Positions 46,269 through 55,719 of a stretch of DNA of 64,000 nucleotides are shown in pieces. Every line of letters begins with the position of its first letter. Within the stretch, counting starts at the first letter, position 1. The DNA is from JAJZXY01 sp046706185 (lineage in GTDB: Archaea; Thermoplasmatota; Thermoplasmata; Sysuiplasmatales; Sysuiplasmataceae). The translations under genes were made by a program, and so were the position numbers. Below the pieces are notes generated by a model. The model saw nothing but the letters and a program-made list of their open reading frames with translations, was not told where the DNA came from and made no database searches. Where the stretch lies: contig JBJKPR010000062.1 of NCBI GenBank assembly GCA_046706185.1, positions 1 to 64,000 on the forward strand, read 5' to 3'.

Positions 46269-47024
46269 CTATTTATCGGCATTCACCTTTCTGAATACCG
46301 AGATGTAACCCGTATGCCCGGGCCCTTCGAAGCTGTGCCTTGTGGCTCCCGGGGAAACAGAGAGCCTCCGCAGCATCACCTCAAAGCTTAGCTCATGTCT
46401 GAACGGCAGTGAAATAGCGTCCGTCACTGTTCTTTCAATCTGGTTCACTGTCGGCGAGTAACTTGCAAGAATGCAGCCAGGCTTGAGAGCTGCCCAGCAT
46501 GTCTGAAGTGCATTCCACGGGTCTGGTATGTCCATGCAAGCTGCATCGGCGAAGGAATTGCCTACATGCCTTCTTGCATCGGCGAGCACCGGATGCCATG
46601 TGCTTTCAAGCCCGAACTTGAGTATATTTGATCTTGCCACATCAAGATGGTCAGCCCTGTTGTCGAGAGTGAGCACAGAGCCATTACTTCCGGTGGCATA
46701 AAGAAGCAGAATGGAGAGTGAGCCGGATCCAGCACCCAGTTCCAGCACAGTGCTACCGCACCGCAGGTCTGCATAATGAGCCATCAGAGATGCGTCTTTT
46801 TCAGTGATGATCTGCGGACCCCTTTCAAGCGATGTCATCATGTCGCTCAGTGTGGGCCTCAACAGTCTGAACCTTCTTCCAGCAACTGTGATTTGCGCGC
46901 CCACATCGGCCTCGGATAACCTGGAGGACTCTATTACACCGAGGCCCCCTACTCTCGCGGTGCCCTTTCTCTCCGGAACGAAGTACTTCCGCCCGCTCCC
47001 GTCCACAAGCATGAAGCAGCCCAT
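46269..47024 (-). CDS. trmI: tRNA (adenine-N1)-methyltransferase TrmI
   Basis: About 251 residues from ATG 47024. The small N-terminal beta domain is followed by the methyltransferase domain with GPQIITEKDASLMAHY, LELGAGSGSLSILLL and ACMDIPDPWNAL, typical of TrmI, which methylates A57/A58 in the T-loop. A TATA-like AGATATAC lies upstream of this start; an ATG 39 codons earlier would read through a non-conserved segment. Confidence 0.92.
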   Translation of the reverse strand: MGCFMLVDGSGRKYFVPERKGTARVGGLGVIESSRLSEADVGAQITVAGRRFRLLRPTLSDMMTSLERGPQIITEKDASLMAHYADLRCGSTVLELGAGSGSLSILLLYATGSNGSVLTLDNRADHLDVARSNILKFGLESTWHPVLADARRHVGNSFADAACMDIPDPWNALQTCWAALKPGCILASYSPTVNQIERTVTDAISLPFRHELSFEVMLRRLSVSPGATRHSFEGPGHTGYISVFRKVNADK

Positions 47025-47184
47025 TTCAAGACCTGTGGGAAAAGACCTCTTGTATATCTTTAATCCTCTTTTCCGACCAGGGGGATGGAAAAGAGCGGAC
47101 CATGACTCTCCAGCGGGCATTACGTGGCTGTTCCTTGGCACATGTTTTTTAACCCCTTTCCATTACCAGCACTGTGAATCCCTT

Positions 47185-48375
47185 ATGTCCTCTTTGAACA
47201 ACTACGTAACAAAGGAAACATCGCGCGCAAAGTCAAGGAAAGACGTACCGAAGGATGAAATGAATGCGATGCTGGACCACGCTTTGGAATATCTGAAGTA
47301 CGACAGAAAACTGGTCTGGGACGCCAACATTAATGGAATTACAGTAAGGTATACAGGCAACAGCCAGCACCAGTACGATTTCTGGACTGAAAACTGGTGG
47401 CCCGCTCCGAACAATTCTTCTTCGCTCCCCCACGCATTCGTGTACTCTGTAAATGGTGTACCCAACATGGAAGCCCAGGCACTCTACTGCCCTGAACTCA
47501 ACACGGCACTTTTTATGAACACCGAATACTACGGCCAGGCGAAAAGCTGGGCTCTGGGAATGGCGGCGGCGATACTCGAGAAACACTACAACACTCACTC
47601 GATCCACGGTGCGTGCGCAGAGCTTGCAGGAAAGGGAGTGGTAATTGTTGCACCGACAGGCACCGGCAAGACGACGCAGGTAAACCAGCTGTTCCAGGAG
47701 GAGAACGGCAAAGTGGTCGGAGATGACTGGGTATACATTCAGCATCCTCCGGCACTCAAGAATGGGAACGGGCACAGGTTCTTTGTGAGACAGCCTGAAA
47801 GAAGGCTATACATCAGGACAGAGAATGAGGAAAACGAGCCATGGCTCAGGCCTATACTCGACGGCTGCAAGTGCGAGAACGTTGTAGTGAGGAAGGAAGA
47901 CTGCCAGAACACAATCTGCTGGGACAGATGCGCCAAGGGAGAAAGGAAGTGTGTGTTCGACGAGGGAAGGAACTGGTGCTTCTATGCATTCGGCAACTCG
48001 AGAGCACTTCTCCCCAGGGAATGGATGAAAGGGGAAGGGAAGGTCGGCGATTTTGCAGAACTCAACCTCCTTGTACTGCTCAGGAGAGACAATTCAAGTC
48101 CGGCGCAGGTCAACCTGGACGCTGACGAAGCCATCGAAGTCCTGAAGGAGGGCACATACATGATAAGGCCCGGCTCCGGACCGAAGGAGAAGTGGGGGAC
48201 GATGTCAAACGAGCCGTGGTACAATCCGTACCTGCTCGTGAGAGACGACAAGAAACAGGAGGAGTTCTTCAGGCGCGAAGTGGAGTCATCCAGGTGCATC
48301 CTTCTCAACACAGGTGTAGAAGGCATCACGCAGACGCATGACAGGATAGTGAAAGAGCTGAAAGCTTCAGATTGA
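47185..48375 (+). CDS. P-loop ATPase of HprK/PEPCK-like type with a cysteine-rich insert
   Basis: 396 residues from ATG 47185; the open frame further upstream overlaps TrmI and is ignored. Walker A is APTGTGKTTQ (near residue 155), followed by KVVGDDWVYIQ, whose paired aspartates resemble the HprK/PEPCK fold. A segment near residues 228-263 holds seven cysteines (CKC, DCQNTIC, RC, KC, WC), suggesting a metal or iron-sulfur site. The substrate is unknown. Such a protein could phosphorylate a small molecule or a protein. Confidence 0.72.
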   Translation: MSSLNNYVTKETSRAKSRKDVPKDEMNAMLDHALEYLKYDRKLVWDANINGITVRYTGNSQHQYDFWTENWWPAPNNSSSLPHAFVYSVNGVPNMEAQALYCPELNTALFMNTEYYGQAKSWALGMAAAILEKHYNTHSIHGACAELAGKGVVIVAPTGTGKTTQVNQLFQEENGKVVGDDWVYIQHPPALKNGNGHRFFVRQPERRLYIRTENEENEPWLRPILDGCKCENVVVRKEDCQNTICWDRCAKGERKCVFDEGRNWCFYAFGNSRALLPREWMKGEGKVGDFAELNLLVLLRRDNSSPAQVNLDADEAIEVLKEGTYMIRPGSGPKEKWGTMSNEPWYNPYLLVRDDKKQEEFFRREVESSRCILLNTGVEGITQTHDRIVKELKASD

Positions 48376-48804
48376 TGCGGCCGCGGCGGCTGGTTTTATA
48401 AGCTGGCCGCAACGAAGGCACTTGACGTCATAATATGAAACGGCGGAGTTGCACCTTGGGCAGCGTGGAAGCCCCTGCGTCAAGCGTGCGGTTTCAAATT
48501 CACTTCCCGCAGCATGCGCAGCGGCCGATGTTCCATGTGCAATGCCATTGCTCTTCCTCGCCTGCCCTGGAATCCCATCCTCCACGCGCCTCTGCTCATA
48601 TTCGGGACCTGTGCTTCCGGCCTTCATGCCGAATAAACGTGATCGCGCCAGATAAGCCAGCAGTCCCACCGGCCCGAAGAGAAGCACAACTGCTGCCCAT
48701 CCTCGCGAGAAGGCGAGCATCCATGCATCGTGATATGTCCAAATCGCCAGACCCACGGATAAGACAACCCATGCGGCAACCGCAATTTCAATGAGCGAAA
48801 GCAT
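48367..48804 (-). CDS. Small membrane protein with C-terminal zinc ribbon
   Basis: 145 residues from ATG 48804. Two hydrophobic helices (about 5-23 and 36-56) are followed by a polar Ala/Gly-rich linker and a zinc ribbon CPRC...CLRC near the C-terminus. A similar plan in mirror order occurs in the 18785-19624 protein. Function unknown. It converges with the P-loop gene, overlapping by nine bases. Confidence 0.75.
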   Translation of the reverse strand: MLSLIEIAVAAWVVLSVGLAIWTYHDAWMLAFSRGWAAVVLLFGPVGLLAYLARSRLFGMKAGSTGPEYEQRRVEDGIPGQARKSNGIAHGTSAAAHAAGSEFETARLTQGLPRCPRCNSAVSYYDVKCLRCGQLIKPAAAAASI

Positions 48805-48956
48805 CCCAAACCCTTGTGAAGAAATAATTTTCTGCTTATTTAACAGTATCTGAAAAGCCGACACATGTCTGACAGATGCCGACAGCTGAGGCAGAGGCAG
48901 ATATCCGTTGTCATGTGGGACATTCGCACGCCTCAGGAGGCAAGTGAGCAGCACAG

Positions 48957-48963
48957 TTTAAAT
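48957..48963 (+). promoter_or_regulatory. TATA box of the cDPG synthetase-like gene
   Basis: TTTAAAT, 22-28 bases before TTG 48985 and 34-40 before TTG 48997; either codon is compatible with a leaderless or nearly leaderless transcript. Confidence 0.4.
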
Positions 48964-48984
48964 CAGCAGCCCAGATCATAATCA

Positions 48985-50313
48985 TTGAGGGATAGATTGG
49001 GAAGAAGAATCGTAATAATGGGGGCCGCAGGACGTGATTTCCACAATTTCAACACTTATTACAGGGACAACCCGGAGTTTGAAGTGGTTGCCTTCACCGC
49101 CACCCAGATACCAAACATCGAGAACAGGACATACCCCCCGCACCTGGCGGGAAAGCTCTACCCTGGCGGCATACCTATTTACCCCGAGGAGATGCTTCCC
49201 CAGATAATAAGGGAAAAGGGCGTGGAGGAGGTGGTGTTCGCGTACAGCGACATACCACATGTGGAAGTCATGCACAAGGCATCACTTGTGCTCTCGAACG
49301 AGGCGGATTTCACGCTTCTGGGCAACAGGAAGATCAGGCTCAAATCCTCGAAACCTCTTGTTTCAATCCTCGCGGTGAGAACGGGCTCGGGCAAAAGCCA
49401 GACGACTAGAAGAGTGGCTGCGATTTTCAAGGAGATGGGCAAGAAGATTGCCGTCATCAGGCATCCAATGCCATACGGTGACCTCCTCTCGCAGGAGGTC
49501 GAGAGATTTGCAACCTACGAGGACCTTGACAGGTACCACACAACTATTGAAGAGAGGGAAGAGTACGAACCGCACATAGACAGCGGCACTGTTGTGTTTG
49601 CAGGTGTGGACTATGAGAAGATACTTAGGGAGGCGGAGAAGGAGGCTGACGTGATTCTGTGGGACGGCGGCAACAACGATTTCTCATTCTATGACTCGGA
49701 CCTCCAGATTGTAGTGGCGGACCCGTTCAGGGCGGGGCATGAGCTTCTCTACCACCCTGGTGAAGTGAATATCAGAAGCGCTGACATAGTCATCATCAAT
49801 AAGGTAGATACGGCGAAGAGGGAAGATGTCGAGACTGTGCGGAAGGACATTGAAAGCGTGAACAGTTCGGCAACGCTCATAGAATGCGCCTCCCCTATAA
49901 CAATGGAAGGTGACGGAGAGCTGAAAGGAAAGAGGGTGATCGCAGTGGAGGACGGGCCGACTCTGACGCACGGCGGTATGAAAATCGGTGCTGCATACAT
50001 TGCTTCGAAGAGGGCCGGGGCCACCATAGTTGACCCCAGACCGTTCGCGGTGGAGAGCATAAGGGAGGTATACAGGAAGTACCAGCACCTTTCGGAGGTT
50101 CTACCGGCGATGGGGTACAGCAAAAAGCAGATCGAGGAGCTCCAGGAAACAATCAATAACGCGGACTGCGACGCCGTTGTAACAGGGACGCCAATCGACA
50201 TACGGAGACTGATAAAAACAGACAAACCAATAATACACTGCAGATACGAACTGTCGGAGCTCACCAAACCAGGCCTGAAGGAGATACTGACAGAATTCTG
50301 GAATGGAAGATGA
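48985..50313 (+). CDS. Cyclic 2,3-diphosphoglycerate synthetase-family P-loop enzyme
   Basis: 442 residues. The N-terminal Rossmann part IVIMGAAGRDFHNFNTYYR is diagnostic for the family, followed by the P-loop AVRTGSGKSQTTRR, VILWDGGNNDFSFY and VIINKVD. Characterised relatives form cyclic 2,3-diphosphoglycerate, a solute of some methanogens, but many archaea have the gene without known solute, so the assignment is to family. Start TTG 48985, or TTG 48997 giving MGRRIVIMG. Confidence 0.88.
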   Translation: MRDRLGRRIVIMGAAGRDFHNFNTYYRDNPEFEVVAFTATQIPNIENRTYPPHLAGKLYPGGIPIYPEEMLPQIIREKGVEEVVFAYSDIPHVEVMHKASLVLSNEADFTLLGNRKIRLKSSKPLVSILAVRTGSGKSQTTRRVAAIFKEMGKKIAVIRHPMPYGDLLSQEVERFATYEDLDRYHTTIEEREEYEPHIDSGTVVFAGVDYEKILREAEKEADVILWDGGNNDFSFYDSDLQIVVADPFRAGHELLYHPGEVNIRSADIVIINKVDTAKREDVETVRKDIESVNSSATLIECASPITMEGDGELKGKRVIAVEDGPTLTHGGMKIGAAYIASKRAGATIVDPRPFAVESIREVYRKYQHLSEVLPAMGYSKKQIEELQETINNADCDAVVTGTPIDIRRLIKTDKPIIHCRYELSELTKPGLKEILTEFWNGR

Positions 50314-50538
50314 GATGAACAAAGCATAGAGAGAAGGCAACAAACATCACGCCGGCTGTGAATTTCTGCAGGTCGAAACGATGTTTCCCGGAAGGAAGCA
50401 ATTCCACGTTGGCCCAACTTGGCGCTGCATGGGGCAATTTACGAGCAAGACGCCGATTTCCAAAAGTCTTAAAGACATAGTGTAACAATATTAGTCAAAT
50501 CTCAATGAACAGGAACAGAAAGTCAGAAGGCGAATGAT

Positions 50539-52323
50539 TTGACGGATAAGGATATAACAATCAGGCTTGGCGCGGCTGCGGGTGATGGGATTCAGAGCGC
50601 CGGTGAAATACTGACAAGGATGCTTTCGATGAGCGGTCAGTATGTCTGCGCATACAACGGTAACCAGTCTTTGATTAGGGGAGGGCATGTATGGTTCCAC
50701 ATACACGCCGGCAACTGGCGTGTAACGTCCCTCGGGGTGGGAATTGACTACATGCTTGCCCTGAACCAGGTCTCCTACGATGAACACATCGGGAAGATAA
50801 ACAAGGGCGGTGCAATAATCTTCGACCCGAAGGTCGTGAAGTCCGGGACGATCCCGAAAGGCGTCACCGCAATAAAGCTCCCGTTGACTGAGATAGCTCT
50901 CAAGTACGACAAAAGACCGCTCATGAAGAACACGGTTGGAATAGGTGCCATTGCTGCACTTCTCGGCATCGACAAGAAGGAGATAGGGGAAGTGATAGAG
51001 CTCCAGTTCGGCTCGAAGGGAAAACAGATCGTCGAAGGAAACATAAAGGCTGCGATGGAAGGCTACGATCTTTCACTTAAGAGTTTTGTTCCGACAAAGT
51101 CGCTTGAATATGATTACAAGAAGAAGAGAATGTTCACGCATGCAGACTTCGCTCTTGCGGCCGGGGCTGTGAACGCTGGTTGCAAATTCTACGCAGCCTA
51201 TCCCATGTCGCCTGCCAGCCCCATACTGCACTACATGGCTGCCAATGCTGAGAAAATGGGCATCTCTGTCCTTCTGGCCGAAGACGAGATTGCCGCAATG
51301 GGGGCCACAATAGGTGCGGCCTATACAGGAGCAAGGGCAATGTGCGGTACAAGCGGCGGCGGGTTCGCGCTCATGCAGGAAGGTTTTGGAATGGCAGCCA
51401 TGAATGAGACACCTCTGGTTGTGGTCGACGTCATGAGGGCAGGCCCCAGTACTGGCTTGCCGACAAAAACATCACAGGGTGACCTGAACATGATGCTCGG
51501 AATCTCACAGGACGATTTTCCCAGGGTCATACTTGCCCCGAGGAACCCTGAAGAGACATTCAACTACATGGGGAAGGCATTCAACATTGCCGAGAAGTGG
51601 CAGGTGCCTGTAATCGTGCTTCTGGATTTTGGAATAGGTGATGGGGGTTATGCTACAGTGGAGAACCTCGACTTCGAGGAGCCCATCGACAGGGGGAAAC
51701 TGCTTACTGAGGTCGGCGAAGAGGGGACGTGGTTCAAACGTTATGAGCTGACGGCTGACAATGTCTCCCCGAGGGTACTCCCTGGAACGCCCAACGGCAT
51801 GTTCGTTGCAAAGACGGATGAGCATGACGAGTACGGACATGACCTGAGCGACGTGGAGGCGGGGCTCGAACACGCGGTTGAGAAAAGAGTCGAGATGATG
51901 AACAAGAGGATGAAGAAGCTAGACGGAATAGCAGCTGAACTCAGCCTTCCCGAAGTTGTAGGACCGGCCGATGCGGAAGTCACACTCGTCTGCTGGGGAA
52001 GCACGTCTAACCCAATAAGAGAGGCGCTGAGGCTCCTCTGGGCTGAAGGAGTGAAGGTAAACTCGATTGAATTCTCGGACATTTTCCCCCTCAAATGGAA
52101 GGACGTCGGGCTCATGCTCGGAAAGGCAAAGCATCTTGTCGATGTGGAGGCGAACTACACCGCCCAGATGGCGGGCCTGATTGCGAGAGAAACAGGCCTC
52201 GTGATAGAGGACAGGCTGCTGACGTTCAGCGGAGAACCACTTGAGCCGGAAGAGGTGGTTGAAAAGGTCAAAAACGTGTTGAAAAGGGAGATCGATATAA
52301 GTGTTGGAAACCAAGCTGTTTGA
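50539..52323 (+). CDS. 2-oxoacid:ferredoxin oxidoreductase, fused gamma-alpha subunit
   Basis: 594 residues. The N-terminal 190 form the gamma domain (IRLGAAAGDGIQSAGEILTRML), the rest the alpha subunit (GCKFYAAYPMSPASPIL, GLPTKTSQGDLNMML). With the beta subunit it decarboxylates a 2-oxoacid (2-oxoglutarate or similar) to acyl-CoA, reducing ferredoxin. TTG start at 50539; a short upstream frame ends just before it. No delta (ferredoxin) subunit is seen. Confidence 0.94.
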   Translation: MTDKDITIRLGAAAGDGIQSAGEILTRMLSMSGQYVCAYNGNQSLIRGGHVWFHIHAGNWRVTSLGVGIDYMLALNQVSYDEHIGKINKGGAIIFDPKVVKSGTIPKGVTAIKLPLTEIALKYDKRPLMKNTVGIGAIAALLGIDKKEIGEVIELQFGSKGKQIVEGNIKAAMEGYDLSLKSFVPTKSLEYDYKKKRMFTHADFALAAGAVNAGCKFYAAYPMSPASPILHYMAANAEKMGISVLLAEDEIAAMGATIGAAYTGARAMCGTSGGGFALMQEGFGMAAMNETPLVVVDVMRAGPSTGLPTKTSQGDLNMMLGISQDDFPRVILAPRNPEETFNYMGKAFNIAEKWQVPVIVLLDFGIGDGGYATVENLDFEEPIDRGKLLTEVGEEGTWFKRYELTADNVSPRVLPGTPNGMFVAKTDEHDEYGHDLSDVEAGLEHAVEKRVEMMNKRMKKLDGIAAELSLPEVVGPADAEVTLVCWGSTSNPIREALRLLWAEGVKVNSIEFSDIFPLKWKDVGLMLGKAKHLVDVEANYTAQMAGLIARETGLVIEDRLLTFSGEPLEPEEVVEKVKNVLKREIDISVGNQAV

Positions 52324-53161
52324 AAGCGACATAAGGCCTGACTGGTGCCCAGGATGCGGAGATTTCGGTGCGCTGTCGGCAGTCAAGAATGCGCTTGCCA
52401 CTCTGGAAATAGAGCCTCACAATGTTGTCATATCATCAGGAATAGGATGCTCTTCCAATTTCCCCGGATACATAAGGACTTACGGCCACCACGGCCTTCA
52501 TGGAAGGCCTCTCCCTGTGGCTGTAGGCGCCAAGATTGCAAACCCCGGTCTGACCGTGCTAGCTATAGCCGGGGACGGTGATGAGTATGGCATCGGCTTC
52601 AACCACGTTGTGCACACAGCCCGTAGGAACCACGACGTGAAACTGCTCGTGCTCAACAACGAAGTCTACGGCCTGACCACGGGCCAGCTTTCGCCAACTT
52701 CAAACTTCGGACAGAAAACCAAGACGACTCCGTACGGCAGTTCAATCTATCCGCTGAACCCGCTTTCCACGCTGCTCGGTGTCGGAGCGACGTTTGTTGC
52801 CAGAGGGTTTTCAGGACAGGTGAAGCAGCTTTCAGAATTGATCCAGGCTGCAATAAAGCACAGGGGGTTTGCACTTGTCGATATACTCAGCCCCTGCGTA
52901 ACATGGCATGACATATACGATGATGTCAGGTCGAAAATGTATTCGCTTGATACGGTCGGCCATGACAGCACAAATCAGCATGCTGCACTCGACAGGGCAA
53001 GGGAGACGGAGAAAATCCCGCTCGGCATATTCTACCAGAATGAGGACAGCCCGTCATTCGATGAAATGCTGCACAAGACTGTCAGGAATCGCTACCCGGT
53101 GAACGAAGTGAGACACATGACACAGGAAGAGAGGGAGACTGCTCTTTCCATATTCAGCTGA
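52301..53161 (+). CDS. 2-oxoacid:ferredoxin oxidoreductase beta subunit
   Basis: 286 residues from a GTG that overlaps the alpha gene by 23 bases. WCPGCGDFGAL, GIGCSSNFPGYI and the TPP-binding GDGDEYGIGFNH with LLVLNNEVYGLTTGQ are intact. The active partner of the fused gamma-alpha chain. Confidence 0.95.
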   Translation: MLETKLFESDIRPDWCPGCGDFGALSAVKNALATLEIEPHNVVISSGIGCSSNFPGYIRTYGHHGLHGRPLPVAVGAKIANPGLTVLAIAGDGDEYGIGFNHVVHTARRNHDVKLLVLNNEVYGLTTGQLSPTSNFGQKTKTTPYGSSIYPLNPLSTLLGVGATFVARGFSGQVKQLSELIQAAIKHRGFALVDILSPCVTWHDIYDDVRSKMYSLDTVGHDSTNQHAALDRARETEKIPLGIFYQNEDSPSFDEMLHKTVRNRYPVNEVRHMTQEERETALSIFS

Positions 53162-53224
53162 GCAGTTTTCCGGGAATTTGCGACGACCCGTTTACTTCAG
53201 TGCGCTACAGGACGGACAGCAGGA

Positions 53225-53935
53225 ATGAAGGGCACATACGGCGACTACAGGGGCGCCATCCTTGACTTTGACATGACGCTAGTGAACCTCTTTGACTTTG
53301 TCGACCAGTTTGCGCTTCGAAGTGAGCTGAGGGAAGTGCTCTCGAGGAACGGCTTCATGATAGATGGAATGAGAAACCTGCCGGTTGGACTGCTGAGGAA
53401 CGCGTATGGACGGGATGGCGGCGAGGAACAGACGAGGAGAAAGAGGTGGCAGGAGGCTTCTGATATAATCTGCAGGTATGAACTTGCAGCGGCAGGCGTT
53501 GCAATACCCACAAGGGACACGGTGGGATTTCTCGAAGAGCTGAAACTGGCGGGCGTAAGTATGGCTCTTGTAAGTTCGAACTGCGAGGATGCCATAAGAA
53601 GGTGCGTTTCCAGGCTTGGAATGGAGGATTACTTCGAATGCATTGTGGGAAGAAACACAGTCATGTGGGAGATGAAGCCGTCTCCACTCGGTACAAAGAT
53701 TGCCATTGACAGACTTGGAGTCAGCCCCGTTGAGTGCTTTGGAGTCGGCGACAGCGCATCAGACATACGCTCATACACGGGGGCGGAAGTGTATCCCGTC
53801 GGAATCACAGGTGGCGTGTCCACCCGTGCCGAACTGCTTGACGCGGGGGCAAGGGCGGTTGTTACACGCCTCTCAGAAGTCAGGAGTGCAGTCGTTCATG
53901 AAACAAGATACACTTCGTCCGTGTCTGAATCGTAA
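53225..53935 (+). CDS. HAD-superfamily phosphatase
   Basis: 236 residues. Catalytic LDFDMTLV (D14, D16), motif II LVSSNCED, and motif IV GVGDSASDIRSYTGAEV are present, with a helical cap in between (about 20-90). Phosphoglycolate phosphatase-like; the substrate is not assigned. The last 40 bases overlap the convergent AAA_assoc_C gene. Confidence 0.87.
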   Translation: MKGTYGDYRGAILDFDMTLVNLFDFVDQFALRSELREVLSRNGFMIDGMRNLPVGLLRNAYGRDGGEEQTRRKRWQEASDIICRYELAAAGVAIPTRDTVGFLEELKLAGVSMALVSSNCEDAIRRCVSRLGMEDYFECIVGRNTVMWEMKPSPLGTKIAIDRLGVSPVECFGVGDSASDIRSYTGAEVYPVGITGGVSTRAELLDAGARAVVTRLSEVRSAVVHETRYTSSVSES

Positions 53936-54447
53936 CGAAGCAGCTCTGCATATCTCGCCCAGTTGAGAAGGACAAGAAACAGCTCCTCGGGATGCAGTGA
54001 CTTCATTGTTGTTGACAAATAAGTGGTGAAATCCTCCTTGCTCATTTTGAAATCTTCTGAGTCCCTCAGCGTATTGATCAGAGCTGCAACGCTTTCTATA
54101 CCGAGCATCTGGTCCCGAAGCATGTCCTTTCTTGCCTGGATATCGGATTTCAGAAAGCCCTTTCCCTTTTCCGTGAGCTTTATGTCCCCCTCCGGCGTCG
54201 AAACGAAACCGAGCATCTCGGCAGCTTCGATGGCAGGGTAAATCTCGTCGAGCTCCAGGTCAAAATCATCGGCCAGCACAGAGGCATCCACGCTGCCTGA
54301 AAAATCATTCACAGCTTCCAGGAGTCCTATTATTTCACTGACTCCTGCATGCGGATTGGCCAATTTCTCTTTACCTCTGGTCCACTTAACATACAGGGAT
54401 TCGCTTTTAACTTTTTCGTCTCCAGCAACGATGCGCCTGACAAACAT
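53896..54447 (-). CDS. Stand-alone AAA_assoc_C domain protein
   Basis: About 183 residues from ATG 54447. The sequence AGVSEIIGLLEAVNDFSGSV, SVLADDFDLELDEIYPAIEA and GKGFLKSDIQARKDM fits the AAA-associated C-terminal domain that ends some NitT/TauT ABC ATPases, here alone. A TATTTA-like box at about 54452-54463 is too close to ATG 54447, so translation may begin at TTG 54363, which follows an AGAGGT. Probably a winged-helix regulator. Confidence 0.75.
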   Translation of the reverse strand: MFVRRIVAGDEKVKSESLYVKWTRGKEKLANPHAGVSEIIGLLEAVNDFSGSVDASVLADDFDLELDEIYPAIEAAEMLGFVSTPEGDIKLTEKGKGFLKSDIQARKDMLRDQMLGIESVAALINTLRDSEDFKMSKEDFTTYLSTTMKSLHPEELFLVLLNWARYAELLRYDSDTDEVYLVS

Positions 54448-54501
54448 AGTTAAATATAAGAAATGATGGCCCGCTGAATTCAGCCGGGCGCCCAGCATGA
54501 T

Positions 54502-54512
54502 TGTTTATATTT
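54502..54512 (+). promoter_or_regulatory. TATA box of the winged-helix/TPR gene
   Basis: GTTTATATTTC about 22 bases before ATG 54529, consistent with a leaderless transcript and confirming that start. Confidence 0.5.
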
Positions 54513-54528
54513 CTCAGTCAATTCGGAA

Positions 54529-55719
54529 ATGTTGAGCAGGCAAAAAGAAAGGACAGACCTCAGTGTGAGGGAAAGGATTGTGCTCCACATTTACGGAAGC
54601 CTCAGGCGGAGCGGTGGAAAGGCCGAAGTACACATCCTTTCTCAGACAGGCATCGCAGATGCGCTCAACATAACAAGGGCGCACGCTGCAATTGAACTCG
54701 AGCGCGGCTCGGGAAACGAGCTTTTTTGCACGCAGAAGGAGAAGACAGAAAACAGCAGAAGGGTGAAGATATATCTTCTCACGCCCAAGGGGATCGAGCT
54801 CGCAAGGAAGCTGAGTGAAAAGCTCGAATCAGCCAGGGTAGTCGAGGAATCAATTGAGAACCCCTCGAAGCATTCGCCCGCCCGCGTTCTGAAGGAACTG
54901 GATGATGCGGAGCTTGCCATGCTCTGTGCCCTCAGGCTCGGAGGACCTCTTGAATCGGGCCTTATGAGGCAGAAGAAAAAGATCCCTTTTGTGGTAAGGA
55001 ATGGAGCCAAGCTTGAACTTTCCGATGCGGCTGCAGATGCAGTTGACAGGCTTCTGGCGGACGAGAGGAGAAGGAAGATGGCTTTTTCCCTGCTCTCTGA
55101 CTACTACCTCGAGGCCGGAGACCATCCCAAGAGACTGAAGTACCTGGTCGAGAGCGGCAGGATATCGGAGGCAGCTAGACTTGTTTCTTACCATTCGGAG
55201 GAACTGCAGGCGACGGGCCCGGAGGATATTGCCGGGCCTGTTTCAGCGCTTGAAGGGTGGCTTGAGTCCCCTCCGGATGAACTGCTGATGCTGAGTGCTC
55301 GTGTTCTGCTTGAGCTTCAGAGACCGGATGATGCGCTCGAAAGGCTTGGCAGGATAGGTGCCAGAACAAATGAGCACCGGCTTATCGTCAAGCTTGCAGA
55401 GGCCGAGTCTGCAGGAAGACCGGCGGGGATGGATGAGCGCAGGATGTTCAGTGATTCTGCAAAAAGCGACAGGGAAATATCGATGTACCACAGGCTCTGT
55501 GCTTGGTCCGTGTTTCTTTCAAATGACCTTGAGACGGCAGAACGGGAGGCGACCAGGGCGGTCAGGGTTTCAACAAGGGCAGGCGACGTCTCTGAATCCA
55601 GGCTCAATTACAGGCTCCTTGCAAGGATTGAAAGGGAAAGAGGCGATTTTTCGGAGGCAGCCAGGGTGGAGTCAAAGCTAAGGAGCGTTGAGCGCCTGCA
55701 CGGAAGGAAGTCAGACTGA
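54529..55719 (+). CDS. Winged-helix protein with TPR-like C-terminus
   Basis: 396 residues. An N-terminal winged helix (about 10-110; SQTGIADALNITRAHAAIELE) is followed by a helical solenoid with TPR-like pairs (about 180-390; MLSARVLLELQRPDDALERLGRI, ARIERERGDFSEAARVE). Probably a transcription regulator that senses a protein partner. The target is unknown. Converges on pheS. Confidence 0.75.
   Translation: MLSRQKERTDLSVRERIVLHIYGSLRRSGGKAEVHILSQTGIADALNITRAHAAIELERGSGNELFCTQKEKTENSRRVKIYLLTPKGIELARKLSEKLESARVVEESIENPSKHSPARVLKELDDAELAMLCALRLGGPLESGLMRQKKKIPFVVRNGAKLELSDAAADAVDRLLADERRRKMAFSLLSDYYLEAGDHPKRLKYLVESGRISEAARLVSYHSEELQATGPEDIAGPVSALEGWLESPPDELLMLSARVLLELQRPDDALERLGRIGARTNEHRLIVKLAEAESAGRPAGMDERRMFSDSAKSDREISMYHRLCAWSVFLSNDLETAEREATRAVRVSTRAGDVSESRLNYRLLARIERERGDFSEAARVESKLRSVERLHGRKSD

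Noticed and set aside
46804..47184. Upstream extension of the P-loop gene
   Set aside because: It overlaps the TrmI gene on the other strand and shows no conserved sequence; ATG 47185 fits better.
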